Assembly (NCBI GenBank): GCA_045639185.1
Contig: JAZUCO010000174.1
Coordinates: 1 to 22,337, forward strand
DNA: 22,337 bases
Reading direction: 5' to 3'
Source: UBA1081 sp045639185
GTDB lineage: Bacteria > Bacillota > Clostridia > Oscillospirales > Acutalibacteraceae
Positions 1 through 7,997 of the stretch are shown one piece after another (within the stretch, counting starts at the first letter, position 1; each line of letters opens with the position of its first letter). The notes under the pieces were generated by a model. The model saw only the letters and a list, made by a program, of their open reading frames with translations. It was not told the origin of the DNA and did no database searches. Made by a program: the position numbers and the translations under genes.

Positions 1-1
1 T

Positions 2-601
2 GACGAAAGCTATATTGAAATCATCAGAGATGAGCTTAATGTCAAGAATGTTGACTTTGATTCAGATGCAGAGTCACTTGTTTCTTACACATTCAAGCCT
101 CAGCTCAAGACACTCGGACCCAAGTACGGCAAGATGCTCGGCGAAATCAGAAATGCTCTCGCAGAGCTTCCCTCATCAGCTAAGAAGACTCTTGATGAAG
201 AAGGTAAACTTGTTCTTAGTCTTGCAAGCGGTGAAGTTGAACTCGGAGTTGAAGATGTTCTTATTGACACAAAGCAGAAGGAAGGCGTATTTACTGTTTC
301 AGACAAGGGTGTAACTGTTGCTCTTGATACACTTCTTACTCCCGAACTTATTGAAGAAGGTTTCGTTAAGGAGCTTGTAAGTAAGATTCAGACAATGCGT
401 AAGGATTCAGGCTTCAATGTTACAGACAGAATCAATGTCTCAATCACAGGCAATGCAAAAGTATTTGATATCGCAAAGAAGAATGAATCTGCAATTTCAG
501 CAGTTGTTCTCTCAGACAGTATTTCAGATGCAGAACTTGAAAACGGCAAGGAATGGGATATCAACGGTGAAAATGTAACAATCGCAGTTGCAAAAGTTTA
601 A
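2..601 (+). CDS. ileS: Isoleucyl-tRNA synthetase, C-terminal 199 residues (5' end outside window)
   Basis: Class I aminoacyl-tRNA synthetase that charges tRNA-Ile with isoleucine in the cytoplasm. Only the C-terminal tRNA-binding part is present. The reading frame is open from base 2 and gives residues such as DELNVKNVDF and KPQLKTLGPKYGKMLGEIR, which are characteristic of the C-terminal extension (DUF5915-like) of the longer, eukaryote-like type-2 bacterial IleRS. No Cys-rich zinc finger of the type-1 enzyme is visible in this tail. The HIGH and KMSKS catalytic motifs lie upstream of the window. The codons favour AAG over AAA, as in the other highly expressed genes here. A terminator follows at 612. 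Sure of the family; the type-2 assignment is inferred from the tail only. Confidence 0.93.
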   Translation, partial: DESYIEIIRDELNVKNVDFDSDAESLVSYTFKPQLKTLGPKYGKMLGEIRNALAELPSSAKKTLDEEGKLVLSLASGEVELGVEDVLIDTKQKEGVFTVSDKGVTVALDTLLTPELIEEGFVKELVSKIQTMRKDSGFNVTDRINVSITGNAKVFDIAKKNESAISAVVLSDSISDAELENGKEWDINGENVTIAVAKV

Positions 602-611
602 TAAAAAACAG

Positions 612-639
612 ACCGCATCGTGAAAACGATGCGGTTTTT
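612..639. terminator. Bidirectional intrinsic terminator between ileS and dpaB
   Basis: A perfect 10-bp stem ACCGCATCGT/ACGATGCGGT (612-621 and 626-635) closes on a GAAA tetraloop and is followed by TTTTT on the plus strand. Read on the minus strand, the same stem is followed after three bases by a run of six T (603-608 of the complement). It can therefore end both ileS and the converging dpaA-dpaB transcript. Confidence 0.9.
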
Positions 640-657
640 GCTATATGAATTAATAAT

Positions 658-1227
658 TTACAACAAAATCGGCTGAATCTGTTTGCCGATCATTGCTTCA
701 AAGAGCGTATCTTTGATTTTTGAAAAGTCTGCAACGATTGATGTGGGTTTATTTTCACAATCGTCCTGACTATATGGCACAAAGTAAATATTTTTATAAT
801 TCATCAGGCTTCCTATGTTCTTTGCGGCATTGCTCAGGGCATCATTTGTTGAAATTGCAATGATAACGGGATTTCCGTTTCTGAGTGTTGATTTTGCCGC
901 AAGTGTTACGGGCGTGTCGGCAATTCCGAGAGATAATTTTGCAAGTGTATTGCCCGTACAAGGGGCAATCACAAGCGCATCAATCAAATTTTTCGGACCG
1001 ATCGGTTCTGCAGCTGTAATAGTATGAATTATCTCTCTGCCGCAGATTTCTTCTGTTTTTCTGTTAAAATCTTCAGCTTTTCCGAACCGTGTGTCTGTGT
1101 TGTAGGCATTGAAAGACATTATCGGAAAAATATTTATTCCCGTTTTTTTCAATTCTTCGATATAAGGTATGACTTTGCTGAATGTGCAGAACGAACCGCA
1201 CATTGCAAAGCCGAGATTAATGCTCAT
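658..1227 (-). CDS. dpaB: Dipicolinate synthase subunit B (flavoprotein)
   Basis: SpoVFB/DpaB, 189 residues. With DpaA it makes dipicolinic acid from an intermediate of lysine/diaminopimelate biosynthesis in the mother cell; the product is loaded into the spore core with calcium. The protein starts with a flavoprotein-type Rossmann segment (LGFAMCGSFCTF) and contains ALVIAPCTGNTLAKLSLGIADTPVTLAAK, the FMN-binding flavoprotein-fold signature of this family. Length fits the family (about 190-200). I chose the ATG at 1227 because GGGAG (1236-1240 on the complement) sits 8 bases upstream; the GTG at 1236 overlaps that ribosome site and is unlikely to be the start. It overlaps the end of dpaA by 11 bases, so the two are translationally coupled. 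Confidence 0.93.
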   Translation of the reverse strand: MSINLGFAMCGSFCTFSKVIPYIEELKKTGINIFPIMSFNAYNTDTRFGKAEDFNRKTEEICGREIIHTITAAEPIGPKNLIDALVIAPCTGNTLAKLSLGIADTPVTLAAKSTLRNGNPVIIAISTNDALSNAAKNIGSLMNYKNIYFVPYSQDDCENKPTSIVADFSKIKDTLFEAMIGKQIQPILL

Positions 1228-2065
1228 TGTTATCACTCCCGATGTATGAAAGTATAGTTCTGCAGATTATTTCACCTGCTGTTTTCGGTGAAATCCTTCC
1301 CGGTAATGAACCTGCTTTAATGGTGTTGATTCCGTGTTCTTTTGCGCTGTCAAAATTAATGCCGAAAGGTGCAGATGCAATCTCAATCAGCAGACAATCT
1401 TTGCTGAGATTTGTAATAATTTCATTGTCTATGACTCTTGCGGGCACGGTGTTGATAATACAGCTGAAATCTTTTGCCAGGGACGGCATTTTACAGAAAA
1501 ATTCAGCTTTCATTCCGTCATCTTCAGCTTCTTTTATGCTTTCTTCTCTTCGTGCAAAAACAGTTACTTCTGCACCGAGTGATTTAAGTGCTTTTGCTGT
1601 TGCTTTTCCGCATTTCCCGTAACCCGTAACAGCGCAAGCAAGACAGTTTATAGTCATCGGTACTGCGTTTATCAGAATGCCGATAACTCCCTCTGCCGTG
1701 GGAATTGCATTAGCCTCTGCAAGCTCCTCGTCGGTGTAATAATCAAAGATTTTTACATTCTTTTTAAGAATTTTTTCTTTTAATTCATCAGAAAAAAGAC
1801 CGCCTGCAACAAGTGAATTCTCAGGTATCAGTCTGAGAAAATCACCAATGTAAAAATATTCTCCCGCAAGTGGTGTATTGATGTTTATGTTATCACGGGT
1901 AACGGGCACCGGCAGAATAAAAATATCTGTTTCACGGAAATTGTCAGCTTTGTAGTCACCCGGATATATCTGCCTTACAGCGTATCCTTTGCTTTCAAGA
2001 AAAGTCCTGATGTATGAAAAACGGCAATCGCCGCCGATTATCATAAATGTAGGTTTGTTCTGCAT
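1217..2065 (-). CDS. dpaA: Dipicolinate synthase subunit A
   Basis: SpoVFA/DpaA, 282 residues, the NAD(P)-dependent partner of DpaB in dipicolinate formation during late sporulation. The N-terminal part holds a first Rossmann-like segment (MIIGGDCRFSYIRTFLESKG). The second half carries the nucleotide-binding loop GYGKCGKA at residues 148-155, followed by LKSLGAEVTVFARR, typical of the D-isomer dehydrogenase-like NAD(P) domain in this family. The start is fixed by a full AGGAGG at 2072-2077 (complement), 6 bases before the ATG. Upstream is a SigK-like promoter (2082-2110). Divergent from recJ. The presence of dpaA-dpaB implies that the organism makes, or recently made, endospores. Confidence 0.95.
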   Translation of the reverse strand: MQNKPTFMIIGGDCRFSYIRTFLESKGYAVRQIYPGDYKADNFRETDIFILPVPVTRDNININTPLAGEYFYIGDFLRLIPENSLVAGGLFSDELKEKILKKNVKIFDYYTDEELAEANAIPTAEGVIGILINAVPMTINCLACAVTGYGKCGKATAKALKSLGAEVTVFARREESIKEAEDDGMKAEFFCKMPSLAKDFSCIINTVPARVIDNEIITNLSKDCLLIEIASAPFGINFDSAKEHGINTIKAGSLPGRISPKTAGEIICRTILSYIGSDNNEH

Positions 2066-2081
2066 ATCATTCCTCCTGTGA

Positions 2082-2110
2082 TATTCTATGCAAAAACCTT
2101 ATTTTTCGTG
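2082..2110 (-). promoter_or_regulatory. SigK-like promoter of dpaA-dpaB
   Basis: On the minus strand CATAGAATA (2090-2082) matches the SigK -10 consensus CATAnnnTA exactly, and CACG at 2110-2107 supplies the AC of the -35, with 17 bases between AC and CATA. In B. subtilis spoVF is a SigK gene, so the match fits the function. Caveat: the predicted start of transcription would fall at or inside the AGGAGG ribosome site, giving an almost absent leader. Confidence 0.5.
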
Positions 2111-2129
2111 AAAAAATCTTGCGAAAGCA

Positions 2130-2158
2130 TTGTATTTTTCTTATAAATTATTTATAAT
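2130..2158 (+). promoter_or_regulatory. SigA promoter of the recJ operon
   Basis: TTGTAT (2130-2135), a 17-base spacer and a perfect TATAAT (2153-2158) lie 59 bases before the recJ start. A second possible pairing, TTGCGA (2119-2124) with TATAAA (2142-2147), also has 17-base spacing and overlaps it. Both face away from the dpaA promoter in the same 151-bp divergent intergenic region. Confidence 0.6.
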
Positions 2159-2216
2159 ATAAAGATAAAATAGATAAAGTATGCGCAATTAATATATAAA
2201 GTAAGGATTTGATTTT

Positions 2217-4253
2217 TTGAATCGTAAGTATTGGCGGATTTCGTCATTTGACAAAAAACGTGTTGCCGAACTTGCATATGAATACGGTTATGATGAACTT
2301 GCTGTTTTTTTGCTTGCAGCAAGAGGAATAACCGAACCTGAAGATATTGATGAATTTCTGAATAACGAAACTGAGTTGTCTGACCCGTTTCTTCTTGCGG
2401 ATATGGATAAAGCCGTTAACCGCATAAGAAAAGCTGTTGATGGTTTTGAGAGAATTGCCGTTTACGGTGACTATGATGCAGACGGTGTTACCGCAACAGC
2501 TCTTCTTTATCTCTATCTTGAATCTCAGGGGGCAGATGTCACATATTACATTCCCTCAAGAATGGAAGAGGGCTACGGTCTTCATAATGATGCGATTGAT
2601 ACACTTGCAGAAAGAGGAGTAAATCTTATCATTACCGTTGATAACGGTATCAATTCCGTTGAAGAGGCTCAGTACATAGCTTCAAAAGGTATAGACCTTG
2701 TTATCACAGACCATCATCATCCGGGTGAAGCTTTACCTCAGGCAGTTGCTGTTGTAAATCCTCACAGAGCTGATGATACAAGCCCCTTCAAGGATACAGC
2801 AGGTGTCGGTGTTGCATTCAAACTTATAGCCGCTCTTGAAGACGGTGATTATGAAAGTATGCTTGATGATTTTGCAGACATTGCAGCAATCGGCACAATT
2901 GCAGATATTGTTCCTCTCAAGGGTGAAAACAGAATTCTTGCAGTCAAAGGTATTGAAGCTATCAATAAAACTTCAAGATGCGGTATTGAGGCACTCAAAA
3001 ACAATACCTGTGCAGGCAGAGACCTTAATGCACAGAGTCTTGCATTCACAATTGCTCCCCGTATCAATGCTGCAGGACGTATTGAAGATGCAGTAACAGC
3101 ACTCAGACTCCTTCTTACAGATGATGAATCGGAGGCAACAGAACTTGCAGAAAAGCTTGATGTTTTTAATGCAAAAAGGCAGGAAACAGAAGCTGAAATA
3201 ATAGAAGACGCAATCAGAAAAATCGAAAACGATGAAAACCTTAAATATTCAAGAGTTCTTGTGGTTGACGGTGAAAACTGGCATTCAGGTGTAATCGGAA
3301 TTGTTGCATCAAAGCTTGTTGATAAATACGGAAAACCTGCAATGGTTATTGCCCGTGACGGCAGCGGCGAAGCAAAGGGTTCCTGCAGAAGTATAGACGG
3401 TTTTTCACTCTTTGAAGCTTTGACTCAGGCAGGTGATCTGCTTGTCCGTTTCGGTGGTCATACTCTTGCGGCAGGTTTCACCGTGAGAGATGAAATGATT
3501 GATGCGTTCAGAAAAAAAATAAACGAATATGCAGATACTCTTGATGTTTTTTATCCCGTTATGACTCTTGATTGCAAAATCAATCCCGCAAAAATAGATA
3601 TGGGATTTGTAGAAAGTCTTGCGGCACTTGAACCATTCGGTGCGGAGAATCCTCAGCCGATGTTCGGTATATATAATGTTACAATAAAGAATATCAGGGC
3701 TATCGGCACAAAGCTTAATCACATAAGAATCACCTTTGAAAAGAAAGGTCAGCAGTATGCAGGTGTGTATTTCGGAATGTCAGCAGAAGACTTTTCTTTT
3801 GAAGCAGGAGACAATGTTGACCTTGCTGTTTATATTGACAAGAATGAGTATAAGGGTGAAGTGAAACCGAATATTTACATCAGAGGTGTAAGAAATGCAA
3901 AGGCTTCAGATGAAGAATACTTTGCGAGTGAAATGCTTTATAACAAAATTAAAGGCAATAAACCTCTGAGCGAAAAGGAAAAGACCCTTGCTTGTCCTGA
4001 CAGAAACTTTTCTGCACAGATTTTCAGATACGTCAAATCTGTCAGAAAATGCATTGCAGAACCTGAGCAGATTGCTCTTAAACTCGGTTACGGGTCAGAG
4101 ATGACCTGCAAAGTCAGAGTCGTGCTTGATGCTTTCTGCGAATTGGGATTGATAAATCTTGAGAATAACGTTTATTCTGCAATTCCCGATGCTCCGAAAG
4201 TATCACTCTGTAATTCAGAAATACTTAAAAAACTCGGTTATAAAGAAAATTAA
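2217..4253 (+). CDS. recJ: Single-stranded-DNA-specific 5'-3' exonuclease RecJ
   Basis: RecJ, 678 residues, degrades single-stranded DNA 5' to 3' in recombination repair, mismatch repair and stalled-fork processing, using two Mn/Mg ions. The DHH phosphoesterase core is clear: DYDADG at 85-90, VDNGI further on, the DHH motif TDHHHPG starting at D165, and the DHHA1 motif GGH at 413-415 in VRFGGHTLAAGF. An OB-like domain follows. The last ~120 residues look like an extra helical/winged-helix region seen in clostridial RecJ proteins (inference). The start is a TTG at 2217 with AAGGA (2203-2207) 9 bases upstream. First gene of the long plus-strand run; 22 bases separate it from rsh. In B. subtilis apt lies between these two genes; here it is absent. 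Confidence 0.95.
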   Translation: MNRKYWRISSFDKKRVAELAYEYGYDELAVFLLAARGITEPEDIDEFLNNETELSDPFLLADMDKAVNRIRKAVDGFERIAVYGDYDADGVTATALLYLYLESQGADVTYYIPSRMEEGYGLHNDAIDTLAERGVNLIITVDNGINSVEEAQYIASKGIDLVITDHHHPGEALPQAVAVVNPHRADDTSPFKDTAGVGVAFKLIAALEDGDYESMLDDFADIAAIGTIADIVPLKGENRILAVKGIEAINKTSRCGIEALKNNTCAGRDLNAQSLAFTIAPRINAAGRIEDAVTALRLLLTDDESEATELAEKLDVFNAKRQETEAEIIEDAIRKIENDENLKYSRVLVVDGENWHSGVIGIVASKLVDKYGKPAMVIARDGSGEAKGSCRSIDGFSLFEALTQAGDLLVRFGGHTLAAGFTVRDEMIDAFRKKINEYADTLDVFYPVMTLDCKINPAKIDMGFVESLAALEPFGAENPQPMFGIYNVTIKNIRAIGTKLNHIRITFEKKGQQYAGVYFGMSAEDFSFEAGDNVDLAVYIDKNEYKGEVKPNIYIRGVRNAKASDEEYFASEMLYNKIKGNKPLSEKEKTLACPDRNFSAQIFRYVKSVRKCIAEPEQIALKLGYGSEMTCKVRVVLDAFCELGLINLENNVYSAIPDAPKVSLCNSEILKKLGYKEN

Positions 4254-4275
4254 CTTACCTCAGGGAGGTGACTGT

Positions 4276-6468
4276 ATGAACGGAAATGCGGATTGTACAG
4301 GTAAAAAATTATATGAAGAATTGAGAGAGAAACTTGCAAAATCTTTTTCTCCCGAAAGTCTTGCAGTTGTTGATAAAGCGTTCATTCTTGCGGATGAAGC
4401 TCACGGCGACCAGAAAAGAAAATCAGGTGAACCGTATATTATTCATCCTCTTGCCGTTGCAACAATTCTTTTTGATGAATTGGGAATGGATATGCCTTCT
4501 GTTGCGGCAGCATTGCTTCATGATGTTGTTGAGGATACCGAATATGAACTCAAGGATATAAAAGCTCTGTTTGGTGAAGAGATAGCTCTTCTCGTTGACG
4601 GTGTTACAAAAATTAACCGTATGCAAATGGCAGACAGGGAAGACCAGCAGGCAGAAACACTCCGAAAAATGCTTATCGCAATGTCGCAGGATATCAGAGT
4701 TATCATCATCAAACTTTCGGACAGAGTTCACAATATGCGAACACTTCAGTATGTGCCTGAAGAAAAAAGAAGAATGACCGCCAAGGAAACTCTTGAGATC
4801 TATGCTCCCATTGCTCACAGACTCGGTATCAGAGCGTTCAAAGAGGAGCTTGAAGACCGTTCAATCAGCTTCCTTGATCCTGTGGCATATCACGATATTG
4901 AAGACCGTCTTGAAGTTCAGGATCTTCAGCGTCAGGAATTCCTTGAACAGATAAAATCAAAAATAACAGAGCGTGTTCAAGAAACAGTTGCAAATGCCAG
5001 AGTAGACGGCAGAGTCAAGAGTGTTCACGGTATTTACAGAAAAATGTTCATCGGCGGTAAAAGCTATGATGAAATTTATGATATCTATGCTGTAAGAATT
5101 ATTGTGGATACTGTTATTGACTGTTACAACTGTCTTGGTATTGTTCACGATATGTATCATTCAATTCCCGGCAGATTCAAAGACTATATTTCCACTCCCA
5201 AGCCGAATATGTATCAGTCACTTCATACAACCCTTATCGGTAAAGAAGGTGTTCCTTTTGAAGTACAGATAAGAACATGGGAAATGCACAGAAATGCCGA
5301 ATACGGTATTGCGGCTCATTGGAAATATAAAATGGGCAGAAGTGACAGAGATGTTGACAACAGACTTCTCTGGATAAGACAGATGCTTGAAAGTCAGCAG
5401 GAATCAGGCAATGCAGGTGACATTGTTCAGGATATCAAGAGTGACCTTGTGCCTGAAGAAGTCTTTGTTATGACTCCAAAGGGTTCAGTTATCTGTCTTC
5501 CCAAAGGCGCAACAGTAATTGACTTTGCTTATGCGATTCATTCTGCTGTCGGTAACAAGATGACCGGTGCAAAGGTAGACGGAAGAATTGTACCTATTGA
5601 TTATGTTGTAAAAACAGGTGAAATTGTTGAAATTCTCACCACTTCACAGCAGGGTAAAGGTCCCAGCCGTGACTGGCTTAAAATAGTAAGAACAGGTGCT
5701 GCAAGAACAAAAATCAGATCGTGGTTCAAGAAAGAAAAACGAGATGAAAATATCATTGCAGGTAAATCAGAATTTGAAAAAGAACTCAGAAGAAGTAATA
5801 TAAGACTTTCCGATGAAAATATGGATAAGCTTATAGAAATTCTTGCAGAGAAACAACATCAGAACACTTCCGATGATTTCTATGCTGCAATCGGTTACGG
5901 CGGAATCAGCATTTCAAGAATGATGCCTCAGATCAGAGATGAAGTTGCAAAATTCCAGACAGCCGAGCAGACAAAACCCGTTGAAATCAAACTTACAAAA
6001 CCGAAGCGTTCAAGCGGTGAGGGTGTTATTGTTGAAGGAATTGACAATTGCCTTGTAAAACTCTCAAAATGTTGCAGCCCTATTCCGGGTGACGATATTA
6101 TCGGATTCATTACAAGAGGACACGGTGTATCTGTTCACAAAAAAGATTGTCCCAACGTTCCTCTTAATACAACTCTTGCAGCAGAGCCTGAAAGATGGAT
6201 AAAAGTCTTCTGGGAAGATACTGCAAAGGGTGACGGTTTCAATGCCACACTTGTAATTTCCTGTATTGACAGAATGTCAATGCTTGCAGATGTTACTGTA
6301 GCACTTGCAAATATGCATGTTATGATTCATAACGTCAATACAAGAGCACCTAAAGACGGCACAACGCTTATATATATGTCAATTGCAGTCAATAATGCCG
6401 AGCATCTCAAGGGAATTATTGCAAAGTTGATGAAAATCAACGGTGTGCTTAAAATAGAACGTTCATAA
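4276..6468 (+). CDS. relA: Bifunctional (p)ppGpp synthetase/hydrolase (Rel/RSH)
   Basis: Long RSH protein, 730 residues, which makes and degrades the alarmone (p)ppGpp in the stringent response. Domain order: HD hydrolase domain with HD at 82-83 in LLHDVVEDTEY; synthetase domain with GRFKDYISTPKPNMYQSLHT, where R300-F-K-D303 is the RxKD form found in bifunctional Rel/SpoT rather than the ExDD form of RelA; TGS domain (VFVMTPKGSVICLPKGATVIDFAYAIH); a zinc-finger-like region with C599-C600 in KCCSPIPGDDIIG; and a C-terminal ACT domain. Both catalytic halves look intact. The start at 4276 is set by GGGAGGTG at 4263-4270, one of the strongest ribosome sites in the window; an upstream in-frame extension back to 4159 overlaps recJ and is rejected. 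Co-directional with recJ and pspC. Confidence 0.95.
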   Translation: MNGNADCTGKKLYEELREKLAKSFSPESLAVVDKAFILADEAHGDQKRKSGEPYIIHPLAVATILFDELGMDMPSVAAALLHDVVEDTEYELKDIKALFGEEIALLVDGVTKINRMQMADREDQQAETLRKMLIAMSQDIRVIIIKLSDRVHNMRTLQYVPEEKRRMTAKETLEIYAPIAHRLGIRAFKEELEDRSISFLDPVAYHDIEDRLEVQDLQRQEFLEQIKSKITERVQETVANARVDGRVKSVHGIYRKMFIGGKSYDEIYDIYAVRIIVDTVIDCYNCLGIVHDMYHSIPGRFKDYISTPKPNMYQSLHTTLIGKEGVPFEVQIRTWEMHRNAEYGIAAHWKYKMGRSDRDVDNRLLWIRQMLESQQESGNAGDIVQDIKSDLVPEEVFVMTPKGSVICLPKGATVIDFAYAIHSAVGNKMTGAKVDGRIVPIDYVVKTGEIVEILTTSQQGKGPSRDWLKIVRTGAARTKIRSWFKKEKRDENIIAGKSEFEKELRRSNIRLSDENMDKLIEILAEKQHQNTSDDFYAAIGYGGISISRMMPQIRDEVAKFQTAEQTKPVEIKLTKPKRSSGEGVIVEGIDNCLVKLSKCCSPIPGDDIIGFITRGHGVSVHKKDCPNVPLNTTLAAEPERWIKVFWEDTAKGDGFNATLVISCIDRMSMLADVTVALANMHVMIHNVNTRAPKDGTTLIYMSIAVNNAEHLKGIIAKLMKINGVLKIERS

Positions 6469-6483
6469 AAGGAGAGAATTTTT

Positions 6484-6882
6484 ATGCAGCCAAAAAAAAT
6501 ATATCGTTCACGTACAGATAAAAAATTAGCAGGTGTATGCGGCGGTCTTGCTCAGTACATCAATGTTGATTCAACAATTGTAAGACTTGTTCTTGTGCTT
6601 TTCTGTGTAATGGGCGGTGCAGGTCTTCTTGCATACCTTATCGCATTTATTATTATTCCCGAAGAGCCGATGAATCCTATGAATGGCGGTTTCAATAACT
6701 ACAACAACGGTAATTTTAACAATAATAATTATAATAATTATAATAATTACAACAACGGTAATTTCAATAATTACAATAATGTGAATAACGGAAATTACAA
6801 TCCTGATAACAATGTTAATTACAATCAGAACAATAACGTTGATGTTAACAATAACAATAATAACAACGGAGCAAATGTATGA
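6484..6882 (+). CDS. PspC-domain membrane protein with Asn-rich tail
   Basis: 132 residues. Residues 1-60 are a PspC domain (YRSRTDKKLAGVCGGLAQY, then VDSTIVRLVLVLF), ending in one membrane helix of about 24 residues (35-58). PspC domains are linked to envelope-stress signalling in other bacteria; the role here is not known. Residues 67-132 are a low-complexity, probably disordered tail made largely of Asn with Tyr, Phe, Gly and Val, in NNYNNGNF-like units. The DNA under it is an AAT/AAC-rich tract (about 6700-6870) prone to slippage. AGGAGAG lies upstream. Its stop overlaps the dtd start as ATGA, so it is coupled to dtd. Confidence 0.85.
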   Translation: MQPKKIYRSRTDKKLAGVCGGLAQYINVDSTIVRLVLVLFCVMGGAGLLAYLIAFIIIPEEPMNPMNGGFNNYNNGNFNNNNYNNYNNYNNGNFNNYNNVNNGNYNPDNNVNYNQNNNVDVNNNNNNNGANV

Positions 6883-7340
6883 AGGCAGTAATCCAGAGAG
6901 TAAAATCATCTTCAGTAAAAGTTGACGGTGAAGTTGTAGGCAGTGTAGGTGAGGGGTATCTTGTTCTCCTCGGTGTAATGGAAGGTGACACAAAGGCTCA
7001 CGCTGAAATGATGGCAAACAAAACATCAGCACTTCGTATTTTCTGTGACGAAGATGATAAGATGAATAAATCAATTCTTGATATCGACGGTGAAATTCTT
7101 GTGGTTTCACAGTTTACACTCTGTGCAGATGTAAAAAAAGGCAACAGACCTTCTTTTGCGGCATCTGCAGCTCCCGATATTGCAAATGAATTGTATGAGT
7201 ATTATATGGAGTGTCTTAAGAAAAACGGTGTAAGAAAAGTTGAACACGGTATTTTTGCCGCAGAAATGGAAGTTTCAATCGTCAATGATGGTCCTGTTAC
7301 AATTCTTTATGACACTGATATCTGGAAGGTAAAACAATAA
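6879..7340 (+). CDS. dtd: D-aminoacyl-tRNA deacylase
   Basis: DTD hydrolyses D-amino acids (classically D-Tyr) from mischarged tRNAs, also Gly from tRNA-Ala, in the cytoplasm as a homodimer. The 153-residue length is right for the family. All signatures are present: the MKAVIQRV start, SQFTLCAD at 77-84, GNRPSF at 88-93 and the NDGPVT loop (NxGPxT, chirality proofreading) at 136-141. The start ATG at 6879 overlaps the pspC stop by 4 bases. The rel-dtd adjacency is common in Firmicutes; here the PspC gene is between them. No anomalies seen. Confidence 0.96.
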   Translation: MKAVIQRVKSSSVKVDGEVVGSVGEGYLVLLGVMEGDTKAHAEMMANKTSALRIFCDEDDKMNKSILDIDGEILVVSQFTLCADVKKGNRPSFAASAAPDIANELYEYYMECLKKNGVRKVEHGIFAAEMEVSIVNDGPVTILYDTDIWKVKQ

Positions 7341-7367
7341 TTGTTCAGTTGATTTGTCGGTGATGTT

Positions 7368-7997
7368 ATGATAATCAGATCAATTCCTCTCGGTACTTTG
7401 AGGGCAAATACTTATATTGTAAGTGATGAAAACCACGATGGTACATTCATCGTTGATGCAGGTGCTTACAATCCTCGTTTTGAGAGACTTATAAATGATA
7501 AAAAAATTGAATATATATTTCTTACTCACGGTCATTTTGATCATATTATGGGTGCCTGCGAGCTTAAACGCCATTTTCCCGATGCAAAGGTCTGCATTCA
7601 CGAGGCTGATGCACCTATGATAAATAATGATCTGCTTTCCCTGGCATTCGCATGCGGTGTAAGTGTTGATAAATCACTCAAAGCCGATGTTATTCTTCAC
7701 GATGGCGATGAATTACCTTTCGGTGACAAAAAAATAAAAGTAATTCATACACCCGGTCACACAAAAGGCGGTGTGACATACGTGATTGATGATTGTATGT
7801 TTACAGGTGACACACTTTTTTACAGAAGTGTGGGAAGAACAGATTTCCCCGGCGGAAATATGCAGACACTAAATGATTCAATCTGTCGATTGTTTGATAT
7901 GGACGGAGATTACAATGTTTATCCCGGTCACGATATAAGTACTACGCTTTCTGATGAAAGAAAAAACAATAACAATGTAAATTGGAGTAAAAGATGA
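7368..7997 (+). CDS. Metallo-beta-lactamase-fold hydrolase (glyoxalase II-like)
   Basis: 209 residues, the length of the short YcbL/glyoxalase-II-like group. The metal ligands are visible: H54-x-H56-x-D58-H59 in THGHFDHIMG, H131 in HTPGHTKGG, D148 in FTGDTLFYRSVGR and H188 in YPGHD. Such enzymes cleave thioesters or related esters with two Zn/Fe ions; the actual substrate cannot be told from sequence. No signal peptide. It sits 27 bases after dtd behind a modest GGTGAT site and overlaps hemZ by 4 bases (ATGA). The dtd-MBL-hemZ order recurs in clostridia from memory of the neighbourhood, not from a search. Confidence 0.9.
   Translation: MIIRSIPLGTLRANTYIVSDENHDGTFIVDAGAYNPRFERLINDKKIEYIFLTHGHFDHIMGACELKRHFPDAKVCIHEADAPMINNDLLSLAFACGVSVDKSLKADVILHDGDELPFGDKKIKVIHTPGHTKGGVTYVIDDCMFTGDTLFYRSVGRTDFPGGNMQTLNDSICRLFDMDGDYNVYPGHDISTTLSDERKNNNNVNWSKR

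Noticed and set aside
1228..1236. GTG start for dpaB three codons upstream
   Set aside because: The GTG overlaps the GGGAG ribosome site that serves the ATG at 1227.
4159..4275. A longer N-terminus for the rel gene starting inside recJ
   Set aside because: The extension overlaps recJ and reads it out of frame; the ATG at 4276 has an excellent GGGAGGTG site and gives a normal Rel N-terminus.
6700..6870. CRISPR-like or tandem repeat array
   Set aside because: The repetitive AAT/AAC tract is in frame and encodes the Asn-rich tail; there are no unique spacers or a constant repeat unit.
6571..7110. A 179-codon open frame on the minus strand across pspC and dtd
   Set aside because: It is rich in Ile/Val because it reads the complement of the AAT/AAC repeat; it overlaps two well-supported genes and has no family pattern.
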